Positions 26,989-35,404 of a stretch of 64,000 bases of DNA are shown one piece after another. Where the stretch lies: NCBI RefSeq assembly GCF_018784445.1, contig NZ_WQOH01000004.1:186001-250000 (forward strand), given 5' to 3'. The notes under the pieces are model-generated. The model was not told the origin of the DNA. It searched no databases and worked only from the letters and a program-made list of their open reading frames with translations. The stretch is from Gemmiger formicilis (lineage in GTDB: Bacteria; Bacillota; Clostridia; Oscillospirales; Ruminococcaceae). Position 1 is the stretch's first letter, and each line of letters begins with the position of its first letter. The translations under genes were made by a program, and so were the position numbers.

Positions 26989-27002
26989 GTCTGAGCAACC
27001 GC

Positions 27003-27040
27003 AAGGGGCCTGCCTGTTGTAACAGGCAGGCCCCTTTTGT
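27003..27040 (+). terminator. terminator after ispH-S1
   Basis: Sixteen complementary bases, 27003-27018 with 27021-27036, ending in CCCCTTTTGT. A perfect hairpin with a short T run. Confidence 0.9.
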
Positions 27041-27050
27041 ATAAGAACGT

Positions 27051-27104
27051 TGTAGGGGGACGGCGTCCTCGACGCCCCGCGGGCGGGCGATACCCGCCCC
27101 TACA
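27051..27104 (+). repeat. family A repeat, GGCGTCCTCGACGCC core
   Basis: TGTAGGGGGACGGCGTCCTC and GACGCCCC pair; the end GCGGGCGATACCCGCCCCTACA forms a second small hairpin. Same core as 60551. Confidence 0.75.
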
Positions 27105-27121
27105 AATAAAACGGGTACATC

Positions 27122-27571
27122 ATGCAAAAACTCAAAGGCTTCATCAAAAAATACTACGAGGGCTTGGCCTACCTATTCTTCGGCGGGGTGGCAACGCTCT
27201 TGAACCTGGTCGTGTTCGCGGCCTTCCAGGCGGCGTTCGGCACGGATTTTGCGGCGGGTATCGGTAATGTCATCGACAACATCATCTGCATCCTCTTTGC
27301 TTACTGGACAAACCACACCTTTGTGTTCAAGAGCGAGAACAAAGGCAAGGCGGCCCTGGCAGAGTTCGGGCAGTTTGTGTCCTGCCGCATCGCAACGATG
27401 GTCATGGACCAGCTCATTATCTGGGTGGGCGTCAGCCTGGTCGGCCCGCACGTCGCCTTCGCCGCTGCCAACGGCAAGCTGTGGGCGATGGGCGTCAAGC
27501 TATTCAGCCAAGTCATCGTCATTTTGTCCAACTATGTTTTCAGCAAATTGTTTATCTTTAAAAAGAAGTGA
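27122..27571 (+). CDS. GtrA-family membrane protein
   Basis: 149 residues with four TM helices. Family marks: YLFFGGVATLLNLVVF in helix 1, AYWTNHTFVF after helix 2, and the C-terminal NYVFSKLFIFKKK. GtrA proteins are linked to lipid-linked glucose flipping and to surface-sugar decoration. Here no GT partner is adjacent; the glycan genes lie 5 kb upstream, so the link is only plausible. Confidence 0.9.
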   Translation: MQKLKGFIKKYYEGLAYLFFGGVATLLNLVVFAAFQAAFGTDFAAGIGNVIDNIICILFAYWTNHTFVFKSENKGKAALAEFGQFVSCRIATMVMDQLIIWVGVSLVGPHVAFAAANGKLWAMGVKLFSQVIVILSNYVFSKLFIFKKK

Positions 27572-27594
27572 CTTGAACCGGGAAGGAGACAGCC

Positions 27595-27861
27595 ATGCTT
27601 ATTTTTAAGGTAGCCAAATTCGCACTGAGGCATCCGCTGCTGACCCATGGAGCAAAGCAGCTGGTGCACAAAAAATTACGTCCCAAAAAGGAGGCATCCC
27701 CTATGAAACAGAAAGTTCGCGGTCATGCATTCCGCCTGGTGGGGCTGATCCTGGGCATCATCGGTGCCACGGTCAGCATCACCTCCATCGTATTTGCGGC
27801 GCTGGGCCTGCATCAGGCGCGCCTGTGCAAGCGCTGTGAGAAAGGGGAAAATTTCCGATGA
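27595..27861 (+). CDS. small membrane protein, unknown
   Basis: 88 residues with one TM helix and a C-terminal RLCKRCEKGENFR tail carrying two cysteines. Two starts have good ribosome sites: ATG 27595 (GGAAGGAG) and in-frame ATG 27703 (AAGGAGG), the latter giving 52 residues that hold the whole TM part. It overlaps deoC by 4 bases. No family recognised. Confidence 0.6.
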   Translation: MLIFKVAKFALRHPLLTHGAKQLVHKKLRPKKEASPMKQKVRGHAFRLVGLILGIIGATVSITSIVFAALGLHQARLCKRCEKGENFR

Positions 27862-28532
27862 AATACACGAAAGAAGAAATGCTGAGCAAGGTCGACCATA
27901 CCCTGCTCAAGCCCGAGGCTACCTGGCCCCAGATCCAGACCCTGTGTGACGAGGCCATCGCCAACCACTGCGCTTCTGTCTGCATCAATACCTGCTATGT
28001 CAAGCAGGCCGCCCAGTACATGGCGGGCCGTGTGCCGGTCTGCTGCGTCGTCGGCTTCCCCCTCGGCGCTATGGACACCGCCAGCAAGGCCTTTGAGGCC
28101 AAAACTGCCGTTGAGAACGGCGCGTCCGAGGTCGATATGGTCATCAACATCGGCTGGCTGAAAAACAAGCAGTACGACGATGTGCGCAACGACATTGCCG
28201 CCGTCAAGGCCGCCGTGGGCGACAAGGTGCTGAAGGTCATCATCGAGACCTGCCTGCTGACCGAGGAAGAGAAGATCAAGATGTGCGACATCGTCCCCGA
28301 GGCCGGTGCTGACTTCATCAAGACGTCCACCGGTTTTTCCACCGGCGGCGCGACCTTCCACGACATTGAGCTGTTCGCCAAGCACGTTGCGGGCCGCTGC
28401 AAGATCAAGGCTGCGGGCGGCATCTCCACCGTTGAGGACATCGAGAAGTTCCTCGACCTCGGCGCGGACCGCCTGGGCACTTCCCGTGCCGTCAAGCTGC
28501 TCACCTCCGGCGAGGCCGGCAGCGGGTACTAA
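27858..28532 (+). CDS. deoC: deoxyribose-phosphate aldolase
   Basis: Splits 2-deoxyribose 5-phosphate into glyceraldehyde 3-phosphate and acetaldehyde. 224 residues, class I aldolase. The Schiff-base Lys is in FIKTSTGF, and KAAGGI holds the second conserved Lys. VVGFPLGA and EVDMVINIG complete the barrel motifs. It begins inside the small membrane gene (ATGA). A terminator follows. Confidence 0.96.
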   Translation: MKYTKEEMLSKVDHTLLKPEATWPQIQTLCDEAIANHCASVCINTCYVKQAAQYMAGRVPVCCVVGFPLGAMDTASKAFEAKTAVENGASEVDMVINIGWLKNKQYDDVRNDIAAVKAAVGDKVLKVIIETCLLTEEEKIKMCDIVPEAGADFIKTSTGFSTGGATFHDIELFAKHVAGRCKIKAAGGISTVEDIEKFLDLGADRLGTSRAVKLLTSGEAGSGY

Positions 28533-28556
28533 GGGCGGAACACGAAATAAAATAAG

Positions 28557-28592
28557 AAGGCGTTGCTGTCAGATAGATAGCAGCGCCTTTTT
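28557..28592 (+). terminator. terminator after deoC
   Basis: Stem 28557-28567 with 28579-28589 (one G-U), 11-nt loop and short T run. Confidence 0.85.
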
Positions 28593-28607
28593 ATGTTGTG
28601 TGCATCC

Positions 28608-28635
28608 GTAGGGGCCGGGTATGCCCGGCCCGCAG
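28608..28635 (+). repeat. family A repeat, half unit
   Basis: GTAGGGGCCGGGTATGCCC plus GGCCCGCAG, with the tail TTTCCCATAA also seen at 3501. No closing CCCTAC follows; AT-rich sequence takes over. Confidence 0.75.
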
Positions 28636-28678
28636 TTTCCCATAAATACCCGCTTATCCTTACAAACTGGAATTTCAC

Positions 28679-28810
28679 TTACTTAGATAATGGCAATGTC
28701 AATTTTCCTGATAATAAAAAATACAGCAGAAGTAAACCAACTATAATTAGAATACCGCCAACCACTTTAATGCCAATTCGATTAACCTTGTTATTTTTTA
28801 ACGGATACAT
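28679..28810 (-). CDS. 43-residue AT-rich membrane peptide
   Basis: Minus-strand frame from ATG at 28810 to TAA at 28679, with GAAAGGAG seven bases upstream (complement of 28818-28825). Residues 12-34 form one strongly hydrophobic helix (GGILIIVGLLLLYFLLSG), with Lys/Asn/Arg before it and a Lys-containing end. Codons are AT-rich (TTA, AAA, AAT, ATT), unlike neighbours. No family recognised. It fills what otherwise would be a 400-base gap between deoC and the ZIP gene. Confidence 0.6.
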   Translation of the reverse strand: MYPLKNNKVNRIGIKVVGGILIIVGLLLLYFLLSGKLTLPLSK

Positions 28811-28952
28811 GAGTTTTCTCCTTTCAAATTCCGATTTGATATGCTAAATCAAGTATATCATACTCTCCCGCCAAAGAACACCCCTGTCCTCTTGTCATAT
28901 GCTGCCCTGCGCACCGTATACATTTACAAATCTAAAGATTGGGGGCGTACCT

Positions 28953-29732
28953 ATGCAAACTTCACCGATTGTACTTACCACGATTGCCGGGCTGTCCACG
29001 GGATTGGGCGGGGCGCTGGCGGTGCTCTGCACACCGACAGAACGGCTGCTGGCGGCCAGCGCAGGCTTTGCGGGCGGGGTCATGCTCACGGCGTCACTGA
29101 CCGATCTGCTGCCCGAAGCGCTGGATTTTTACGCCGCTTACCTGCCGCCGCTGGGCAGCGGCGGGGCGGCGGTGTCGCTGCTGGCACTGGGAATGCTGAC
29201 CGCTGCGCTGCTGGGACGACTTTTGCCCGAGGAATCCGAGCTGGCCGACCGCTTTGGTCAGGGCCGCGACCCGGCCCGCGCGGCGGCCATGCGCACGGCC
29301 CTCATCACCGGCGCGGCACTGCTGCTGCACAACTTCCCCGAGGGCGTACTCACATTCTTCGCCGGGACGGCAGACCCGGCGCTGGGTCTGCGCACTGCGG
29401 CGGCCATTGCACTGCACAACATCCCGGAGGGCCTTGCCGTGGCGGTGCCCTTTGCCTACGCGACCCGCAGCCGCGCAGCCGGTGTGCTGGCGGCGCTTGT
29501 CTCCGGGCTGGCGGAACCCTTGGGGGCGGTGCTGGCCTGGCTGTTCCTGCGCCGGTTTTTTACACCCGGCTTTTTGACGGGGACGGTCGTGCTGGCGGCG
29601 GGTATTATGGTATGGGTGGCCCTGGCCCAGCTGCTGCCCCAGGCCCTAGCAGCCAAACATCGCGCTGCGGGCATTTTTGGTGCGGCGGCAGGCACCCTGC
29701 TGATGCTGTTAGGCATTGCGGCGCTGCCGTAA
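28953..29732 (+). CDS. ZIP-family metal transporter
   Basis: 259 residues, eight TM helices. The metal-path motifs are clear: LLLHNFPEGVLTFFAG in TM4 and ALHNIPEGLAVAVPFA in TM5. ZIP proteins bring zinc, iron or manganese into the cytoplasm. ATG 28953 is preferred over 28899 because a weak TTGTCA/TATACA promoter would start RNA near 28930 and the extra residues are not family-like. Confidence 0.92.
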   Translation: MQTSPIVLTTIAGLSTGLGGALAVLCTPTERLLAASAGFAGGVMLTASLTDLLPEALDFYAAYLPPLGSGGAAVSLLALGMLTAALLGRLLPEESELADRFGQGRDPARAAAMRTALITGAALLLHNFPEGVLTFFAGTADPALGLRTAAAIALHNIPEGLAVAVPFAYATRSRAAGVLAALVSGLAEPLGAVLAWLFLRRFFTPGFLTGTVVLAAGIMVWVALAQLLPQALAAKHRAAGIFGAAAGTLLMLLGIAALP

Positions 29733-29744
29733 ATGTGGTATACT
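29716..29744 (+). promoter_or_regulatory. promoter of the lipoprotein/two-component unit
   Basis: TTGCGG (29716-29721), 17-base spacer, TATACT (29739-29744). It overlaps the last codons of the ZIP gene. Confidence 0.7.
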
Positions 29745-29781
29745 ATATTCGTATATTTATGTGAGAAAGGAGCAGACCGCC

Positions 29782-31083
29782 ATGATGAAAAAAATCGCCG
29801 CGCTGCTCCTTGTGCCGCTTTTACTGGCGGGGTGCAGCGCGGAGGGGAACGTGGAGACCCTGCTGCGCGCGCCGCAGCTTTCCGGTGAGAGCGCGGCCCT
29901 GCAAAAGGCGCTGAACAGCTATCTGGGCGGCAGCGCCACCCTGAAATACCCCGCCAACGGTGACTTCCTCTCGCCTTTCGCCTTCGGCGACTGGGACGGC
30001 GACGGCACCGACGAGGCAGCCATCCTCTACACCACCGACACGACCAGCTCCAACGTCTGGCTGGCTGTGCTGGAGCCCAGCGGCGACAGCGGCTGGCGCG
30101 TCAGCCACGCCATCGAGGGCCTGACCAGCGAGGTGCAGAGCTTTTCTGCCGCGCACCTGCGCGACACCACCAGCCAGCAGCTGTTGGCCGGGTACATCTC
30201 GCCCCAGGGGGATCAATATCTGGTGGTCTACCAATATGACGGTGCTACGCTGTCTACGGTCATAAGCAAGAGCTATACCGACATGATCGTCGCCGACTTC
30301 ACCGGCAAGGGCGACACGCAGGACCTTGTGCTGGCCCTGCCGCCGGACAGCGAACTGGGAGGCGTGACGCTGCAATTACTGACCGCCAACGATGGCGAGT
30401 TCCGCTCGACCCAAACGCTGAACCTAGGCGAGGGCGTGTACAGCAGCTGCGCAGCCCTGCACGCGGGCACCGGCAGCGACGACGGTATGTACCTGGTCAT
30501 GGACGCCTGGACCGGGGCCAGCGGCCTGGTGTCGGACATTATTTTGTACGACGCCGAGACCGGCTTTTTGCAGCCCTACCGCCCCAGTGGTTTGAGCGAC
30601 ATCCAGCGCAGCACCCTGCGCTACCACAGCGAATTGTTGAGCTGCGACATTGATAACAACGGCACCGTGGACATCCCGGTGGAGATCGACGACGGCGGTA
30701 CGCTGCAAACGCCGATGGACAAGCGCCTGAGTTTTGCGCTCTGGAAGGATTACACCTCGGCGGCCGGCGGCAACAGCCGGTTTGGCGTGTACGACAGCGA
30801 GTACAACTTTTTCATGCAGCTGCCGGAGTCAATGCACGGCAGTGTGCTGATACGCTCGAACCAGAGCGGCACGGGCTGGCTGCTCTGCAACGCCGAGGGC
30901 ACGACGGTCTACTGCGAAATGCGGGTCGTGGACCCGGCCGACAACGCGGCCACCGGCGTGGGGAACTACCTGCGCATTGCCAACATCGGCAGCCAGCAGC
31001 TGCAGGCGCGGGTGGTCACACCCTATTACGGATTGAGTTTGGACACCATCAGCCAGAACACCGTGCTGTTGGGTTCCAATTAA
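29782..31083 (+). CDS. lipoprotein with FG-GAP/VCBS-like repeats
   Basis: 433 residues. Signal peptide with lipobox LLAGC (Cys18), so it is anchored outside the membrane. At least three Asp-rich repeat motifs resembling beta-propeller FG-GAP/VCBS units: GDWDGDGTDEAA, VADFTGKGDTQDLV and CDIDNNGTVDIP. It lies 22 bases before a response regulator and then a histidine kinase. It may be a sensor accessory or be controlled by them. No precise function. Confidence 0.75.
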   Translation: MMKKIAALLLVPLLLAGCSAEGNVETLLRAPQLSGESAALQKALNSYLGGSATLKYPANGDFLSPFAFGDWDGDGTDEAAILYTTDTTSSNVWLAVLEPSGDSGWRVSHAIEGLTSEVQSFSAAHLRDTTSQQLLAGYISPQGDQYLVVYQYDGATLSTVISKSYTDMIVADFTGKGDTQDLVLALPPDSELGGVTLQLLTANDGEFRSTQTLNLGEGVYSSCAALHAGTGSDDGMYLVMDAWTGASGLVSDIILYDAETGFLQPYRPSGLSDIQRSTLRYHSELLSCDIDNNGTVDIPVEIDDGGTLQTPMDKRLSFALWKDYTSAAGGNSRFGVYDSEYNFFMQLPESMHGSVLIRSNQSGTGWLLCNAEGTTVYCEMRVVDPADNAATGVGNYLRIANIGSQQLQARVVTPYYGLSLDTISQNTVLLGSN

Positions 31084-31105
31084 AATAAGGAAGGGAACCT
31101 GTTGT

Positions 31106-31813
31106 ATGAAACGAGTTTTACTGGTCGAGGACGAAGCCAGCATCCGCGAAATGGTAGCCCTGAACCTGAAAATGGCGGGCTGGGAAGTGGTGGAAGCCCC
31201 CAGCGCCGAGCGTGCGCTGGAGCTGATGCACGGCGGTGAGCGCTGCGATGCGGCGCTGCTGGACATTATGCTGCCGGGCATGGACGGCCTGAGCCTGTGC
31301 GAAACCATCCGCCGCGACGACAGCGATATCGGCATCATCATTGTGTCGGCCAAAGGGCAGGAGAGCGACAAGATCCGCGGCCTGTCCATCGGCGCGGACG
31401 ATTACATAACCAAGCCATTTTCCGTGTCGGAGCTGATTGCCCGCCTGGAGGCGCTGACCCGGCGCATCTACCGCGGCAGCAGCGGCAGTGTGCCCAAACC
31501 TGCCGAGGAGCCGGAGCAACTGGTCAGCGGGCCGTTCGTGCTGGACGAAAAGAGCCGCATTCTGTACAAGTCCGGCACGCCCATCGACCTGACCCAAGTG
31601 GAGTTCCAGATCATGGAGCTGTTCTTCCGCAACCCGGCTACGGCGTTGGTACGTGAAAAAATCCTGGAGGGCGTCTGGGGCAAGAACTATTTTGGCGACG
31701 TAAAAATTGTCGATGTGAACATCCGCCGCCTGCGCATGAAAATCGAGGACGAGCCCAGCAGCCCCCAGCACATCATGACCGTGTGGGGGTACGGGTACCG
31801 GTGGAACGCGTAA
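31106..31813 (+). CDS. OmpR/PhoB-family response regulator
   Basis: 235 residues. Receiver domain with phospho-acceptor Asp53 in ALLDIMLPGMDG, acidic pair in VEDE near 8-10, and Lys in ITKPFSVSEL. The winged-helix DNA-binding domain is about residues 140-235 (VWGKNYFGDVKIVDVNIRRL). Partner kinase follows after 58 bases. Layout resembles PhoB/PhoR or WalR types; the target genes are unknown, but the upstream lipoprotein is a likely one. Confidence 0.95.
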   Translation: MKRVLLVEDEASIREMVALNLKMAGWEVVEAPSAERALELMHGGERCDAALLDIMLPGMDGLSLCETIRRDDSDIGIIIVSAKGQESDKIRGLSIGADDYITKPFSVSELIARLEALTRRIYRGSSGSVPKPAEEPEQLVSGPFVLDEKSRILYKSGTPIDLTQVEFQIMELFFRNPATALVREKILEGVWGKNYFGDVKIVDVNIRRLRMKIEDEPSSPQHIMTVWGYGYRWNA

Positions 31814-31871
31814 TAAGGGTTTGACGGCTGCTCAGCCCCCAAAAAATCCCCCCAGAAAGGAGGTCCCCCTC

Positions 31872-33320
31872 ATGCAGTCTAGCAGTATCATCCGCCGCTG
31901 GATACGCGGCAGCCTGCTCATCACCGTGCTGGTGCTGGCGATTGCCGAGGGGTTGTTCCTGTATTACAGCTACAATGACCTCTACGGCGGGGTGGAACGT
32001 GCGATGGAAAGCCGTTTTTCCACCGTCGTGGGCCGCTTGCAGGCCACTGGCACGGCGGGGAATACTGCGACCACTGCCGAAAGCCGCGGCCAGGCCTTGC
32101 GCCGCGTGGTTGAGCAGTTCGACGAGAAGGACAAGTTCGAGTTCATGCTGCTGGACGGCCAGGGCGTCATTCTGGCGACCAGCAGCGGCACCATGAGCCG
32201 CGACTTGACCGACGGCACCGACTATGGCCGGGCGCTTACCTCGGCCAACGGCATGGGGGCGGCCATCTTCACAACGCCCAACGGCGAGCGCGTCATGGCC
32301 GTGACGATGCTCGTGCCCTACGCGGCGGGCAGCATCGCCGCCATGCGGATGGTGACAAGCCTCTCGCTGGTGGACGCGCGGTGGTGGCGCACCATTGCCA
32401 TCTGCATTGGCCTGGGCGTGCTGGTGCTGACCTTTACCGTCTGGAGCGGCCTGTTTTTTGTGCGCTCCATCGTGCGCCCCCTGGGTGAGGTGGAAGCCAC
32501 CGCAACGAAAATTGCCAAGGGTGACATGAAAGTCCGCCTTCCGGATACACGATACAATGATGAAATTGGCCGCTTGTGCAAGACCATCAACCAAATGGCC
32601 GAGGACCTGGCCGAGACCGAGCGGCTGAAGAACGAGTTTATCTCGTCGGTCAGCCATGAGTTGCGCACCCCGCTGACTTCCATTAAAGGCTGGGTCGAGA
32701 CGATTGAAAATATCGACGACCCAACGAATGAAAATTACCGCCGCGGCCTGTCGGTCATCGGCACCGAGACCGACCGTCTCTACACGATGGTGGAGGAGCT
32801 GCTCGACTTCTCCCGCCTGCAAAACGGCATCAAAATGAACTGTCAGGTGCTGGATTTTGTGGCCGAGGCCACCGACGCAGCGCTTTTTGTCGAGGCACGC
32901 ATCCGCCAGGAGGGGATGCAGCTCGTCTATTCCGAGCCGGAGGAACCCTACCCGGTCTGGGCCGACCCCGCACGCCTGCGGCAGGTGTTTGTGAATCTCT
33001 TCGATAATGCGATAAAATATTCCGAACCGAGCGGTACGATTTTTCTGGAATTGAGCCGCACCCCGGTCACGGTCACGGCGTCCATCCGCGACCAGGGCCG
33101 GGGCATCGCGGCAGATGACCTCGAGAAGGTCAAGCAGAAATTCTTCAAGGCAAAGAACTCGGTGCGCGGCTCGGGCATCGGTCTGGCCGTCGTCGATGAG
33201 ATCGTCCAGACGTTGGGCGGCCGATTCGATATCGACTCGACCCTGGGCCAGGGCACGACCGTCACCGTCACCCTGCCCATCTATCACCCCGGGCAGGAAC
33301 ATCTGCATGAAAAGATTTAA
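31872..33320 (+). CDS. sensor histidine kinase
   Basis: 482 residues: TM1 (13-33), extracytoplasmic sensing domain of about 135 residues, TM2 (173-196), HAMP (about 197-250), HisKA with His262 in SSVSHELRTPLTS, and the ATPase domain with LFDNAIKYSEPSG (N box), DQGRGIAADDL (G1) and GSGIGLAVV (G2). PhoR/VicK-like layout without PAS. ATG 31872 follows AAAGGAGG. Cognate regulator is the gene before it. Confidence 0.95.
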   Translation: MQSSSIIRRWIRGSLLITVLVLAIAEGLFLYYSYNDLYGGVERAMESRFSTVVGRLQATGTAGNTATTAESRGQALRRVVEQFDEKDKFEFMLLDGQGVILATSSGTMSRDLTDGTDYGRALTSANGMGAAIFTTPNGERVMAVTMLVPYAAGSIAAMRMVTSLSLVDARWWRTIAICIGLGVLVLTFTVWSGLFFVRSIVRPLGEVEATATKIAKGDMKVRLPDTRYNDEIGRLCKTINQMAEDLAETERLKNEFISSVSHELRTPLTSIKGWVETIENIDDPTNENYRRGLSVIGTETDRLYTMVEELLDFSRLQNGIKMNCQVLDFVAEATDAALFVEARIRQEGMQLVYSEPEEPYPVWADPARLRQVFVNLFDNAIKYSEPSGTIFLELSRTPVTVTASIRDQGRGIAADDLEKVKQKFFKAKNSVRGSGIGLAVVDEIVQTLGGRFDIDSTLGQGTTVTVTLPIYHPGQEHLHEKI

Positions 33321-33366
33321 GGCTTCCCCCGAGGGGGAAGCTGTCCGCGAAGCGGACTGATGAGGG
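33319..33366 (+). repeat. family B two-hairpin repeat
   Basis: Hairpin 1 GGCTTCCCCC/GGGGGAAGC, hairpin 2 GTCCGC/GCGGAC, end TGATGAGGG. Sits at the stop of the kinase gene. Confidence 0.8.
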
Positions 33367-33420
33367 ACGACCTTGCCGCAGCACCCTTTACCGGGCAATG
33401 ACGGCACACCCGGCCCTGCG

Positions 33421-33516
33421 GGGCCACCTTCAGCCTCTGCGCTAAGAGCCACCTTCGGCGGTTGCGCTCCGACACGCGCCTGCGGGCGCAGTCCCAAGGG
33501 AGAAGGCAAAGAAACA
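33421..33516 (-). repeat. degenerate family B repeats, reverse orientation
   Basis: Minus strand shows GCCTTCTCCCTTGGGACTG, CGCCCGCAGGCG and GGTGGCCCCGCAGGGCCGG pieces of family B, scrambled. It faces the intact copy at 33319, like the pair at 23.4 kb. Confidence 0.55.
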
Positions 33517-33529
33517 AAGGAGAGCGCTT

Positions 33530-34456
33530 ATGTCCAAAGAATTTCGCACCTCCGTCGGCGGGCAAGCCCTGATGGAGGGCATCATGATGCGCGGACCGGA
33601 GAAAATCTGCTGCGCCGTGCGCAAGCCGGACGGCAGCATTGATCTGACCTACGACACCGTCACGACCCACTGGTACAATAAAGTCCCGCTGGTGCGCGGC
33701 GTCTGCAACATGGCCGAAAACCTCTATAAGGGTTACAAATACCTGATGCACGCTGCCGACGTCGCCATGGAGGGGGAGACCGAACCCGCCGAGTCCAAGC
33801 TGGACAAATGGTTCGAGGAACACGCCACCCCCGCCGTGCAGAACGCCATGATGACCTGCGCGGCTTTCGTCGGCGTGGCGCTGGCGCTGTTCCTGTTCAC
33901 CTTCCTGCCCACGTTTTTGACTGGCCTCGTCATGCGGGCCGCGCCGCTGGGCCGCTGGCCGCGCGTCATCCTGGAAGGCGTACTGAAAATGGTCATCTTC
34001 CTTGGGTATATGTTCCTCTGCACCCGCTTCAAGGAGCTGCACCGCGTCTTTGAGTACCACGGTGCCGAGCATAAGACCATCGCCTGTTACGAGGCCGGGC
34101 TGCCCCTGACGGTGGAAAACATCCGCAAACAGAGCCGCTTCCACCCCCGCTGCGGCACCAGCTTTATGATTCTCGTCATCATTATCAGTATCTTTTTGTA
34201 TGCGGTGCTGCCTTGGACCAGCACGGCCCTGCGCGTGGTGTACAAGCTGTGCATGTTCCCACTTTTGGTCGGTATTTCGTATGAAATTCTGAAATGGGCG
34301 GGCCGCTCGGACAGCCTGCTGTCCAAGATCGTCTCACAGCCCGGGCTGTGGATGCAGCGACTGACGACCTTTGAACCTGACGACTCAATGATCGAGGTCG
34401 CTATCGCCGCCGTCACGCCGGTTCTGCCCGAGAATCAGGAGGAAGCCCGCTGGTGA
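33530..34456 (+). CDS. DUF1385 (YqhQ-like) membrane protein
   Basis: 308 residues. Family blocks: GGQALMEGIMMRGPE at the start, FEYHGAEHKTIACYEAG, and RFHPRCGTSFM, with about four TM helices. The biochemical role is unknown; the gene typically sits before prmC and prfA in Firmicutes, and here prmC follows with a 4-base overlap. That conserved order supports the call. Confidence 0.93.
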   Translation: MSKEFRTSVGGQALMEGIMMRGPEKICCAVRKPDGSIDLTYDTVTTHWYNKVPLVRGVCNMAENLYKGYKYLMHAADVAMEGETEPAESKLDKWFEEHATPAVQNAMMTCAAFVGVALALFLFTFLPTFLTGLVMRAAPLGRWPRVILEGVLKMVIFLGYMFLCTRFKELHRVFEYHGAEHKTIACYEAGLPLTVENIRKQSRFHPRCGTSFMILVIIISIFLYAVLPWTSTALRVVYKLCMFPLLVGISYEILKWAGRSDSLLSKIVSQPGLWMQRLTTFEPDDSMIEVAIAAVTPVLPENQEEARW

Positions 34457-35271
34457 ACGCTGCATTTCAGGCTCTTTGCGCTCGGCTGTCCGCCGCCGGT
34501 GTGCCCGGCGCCCGGTTTGACGCGGCGGAACTTTACCGTTTTGTGACCCGGCGTGACCCGCGCCTGGACGACGGCCTTACCGAAGCCGAGGCCGCCCGCT
34601 TGGCCGCGCTGGCCGACCGCCGCGCTGCGCGGGAGCCGCTGCAATATATTTTAGGCGAGTGGGATTTTATGGACTTTTCGCTCAAAGTCGGCCCCGGCGT
34701 GCTCTGCCCCCGGGCTGACAGCGAGGTCGTCTGCGAGACGGCCATCGAGCTGCTGCAAGGCGTGCCGTCGCCGCGGGTCTACGACCTCTGCGCGGGCACG
34801 GGCTGCCTGGGGCTGGGCATTGCCCGCCATGTCCCCGGCGCGGACGTGACCTGCGTGGAAAAAAGCCCCGACGCCTGGCCCTATTTGACCGCCAACACGG
34901 CGGACAGCGGCGTGCGTACTATGCAGGCCGACGTCTTTACCTATTATAAGTTGCTGTCCGAAGAGTACGCTGATCTCATCATCTCTAACCCACCCTACCT
35001 GACCGGGCCGGAAATGGGGGCGTTGATGCCCGAGACGGCCCACGAACCCGCCATGGCGCTGGATGGCGGCGCGGACGGCCTAGATTTTTACCGCCTGCTG
35101 ACGACCCGCTACAAGGCCGCACTGCGCCCGGGCGGCTGGCTGGTCATGGAGATTGGCTATGCCCAGGCCGCCGATGTGCTGGCCCTGGGCGAGACCCACG
35201 GCTGGGCCAACGGCAGCTGCCGCAAGGACTACGGCGGCAACGACCGGGTTGTTTTGCTGCAAAAAAATTGA
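34453..35271 (+). CDS. prmC: release factor glutamine methyltransferase
   Basis: Methylates the Gln of the GGQ loop in translation release factors. 272 residues, with an N-terminal helical part, the SAM-binding YDLCAGTGCLGLG motif and the catalytic ISNPPYL (N-P-P-Y). GTG start at 34453 overlaps the DUF1385 stop (GTGA). The next gene is not prfA but recA, after a promoter. Confidence 0.95.
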   Translation: MNAAFQALCARLSAAGVPGARFDAAELYRFVTRRDPRLDDGLTEAEAARLAALADRRAAREPLQYILGEWDFMDFSLKVGPGVLCPRADSEVVCETAIELLQGVPSPRVYDLCAGTGCLGLGIARHVPGADVTCVEKSPDAWPYLTANTADSGVRTMQADVFTYYKLLSEEYADLIISNPPYLTGPEMGALMPETAHEPAMALDGGADGLDFYRLLTTRYKAALRPGGWLVMEIGYAQAADVLALGETHGWANGSCRKDYGGNDRVVLLQKN

Positions 35272-35322
35272 AAAAACCGCCTGAAAATCCGGTCTATGGG
35301 ACACAAAACGCACAACAAAATG

Positions 35323-35351
35323 TTGTAATCTGTTCGTAAATCGTATATAAT
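35323..35351 (+). promoter_or_regulatory. recA promoter
   Basis: TTGTAA (35323-35328), 17-base spacer, TATAAT (35346-35351). No clear LexA box was found around it. Confidence 0.75.
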
Positions 35352-35404
35352 AGAGGCAAACGCAAATCATAACCTTACTTTGCATATAAAAGGAGAAACG
35401 CAAC

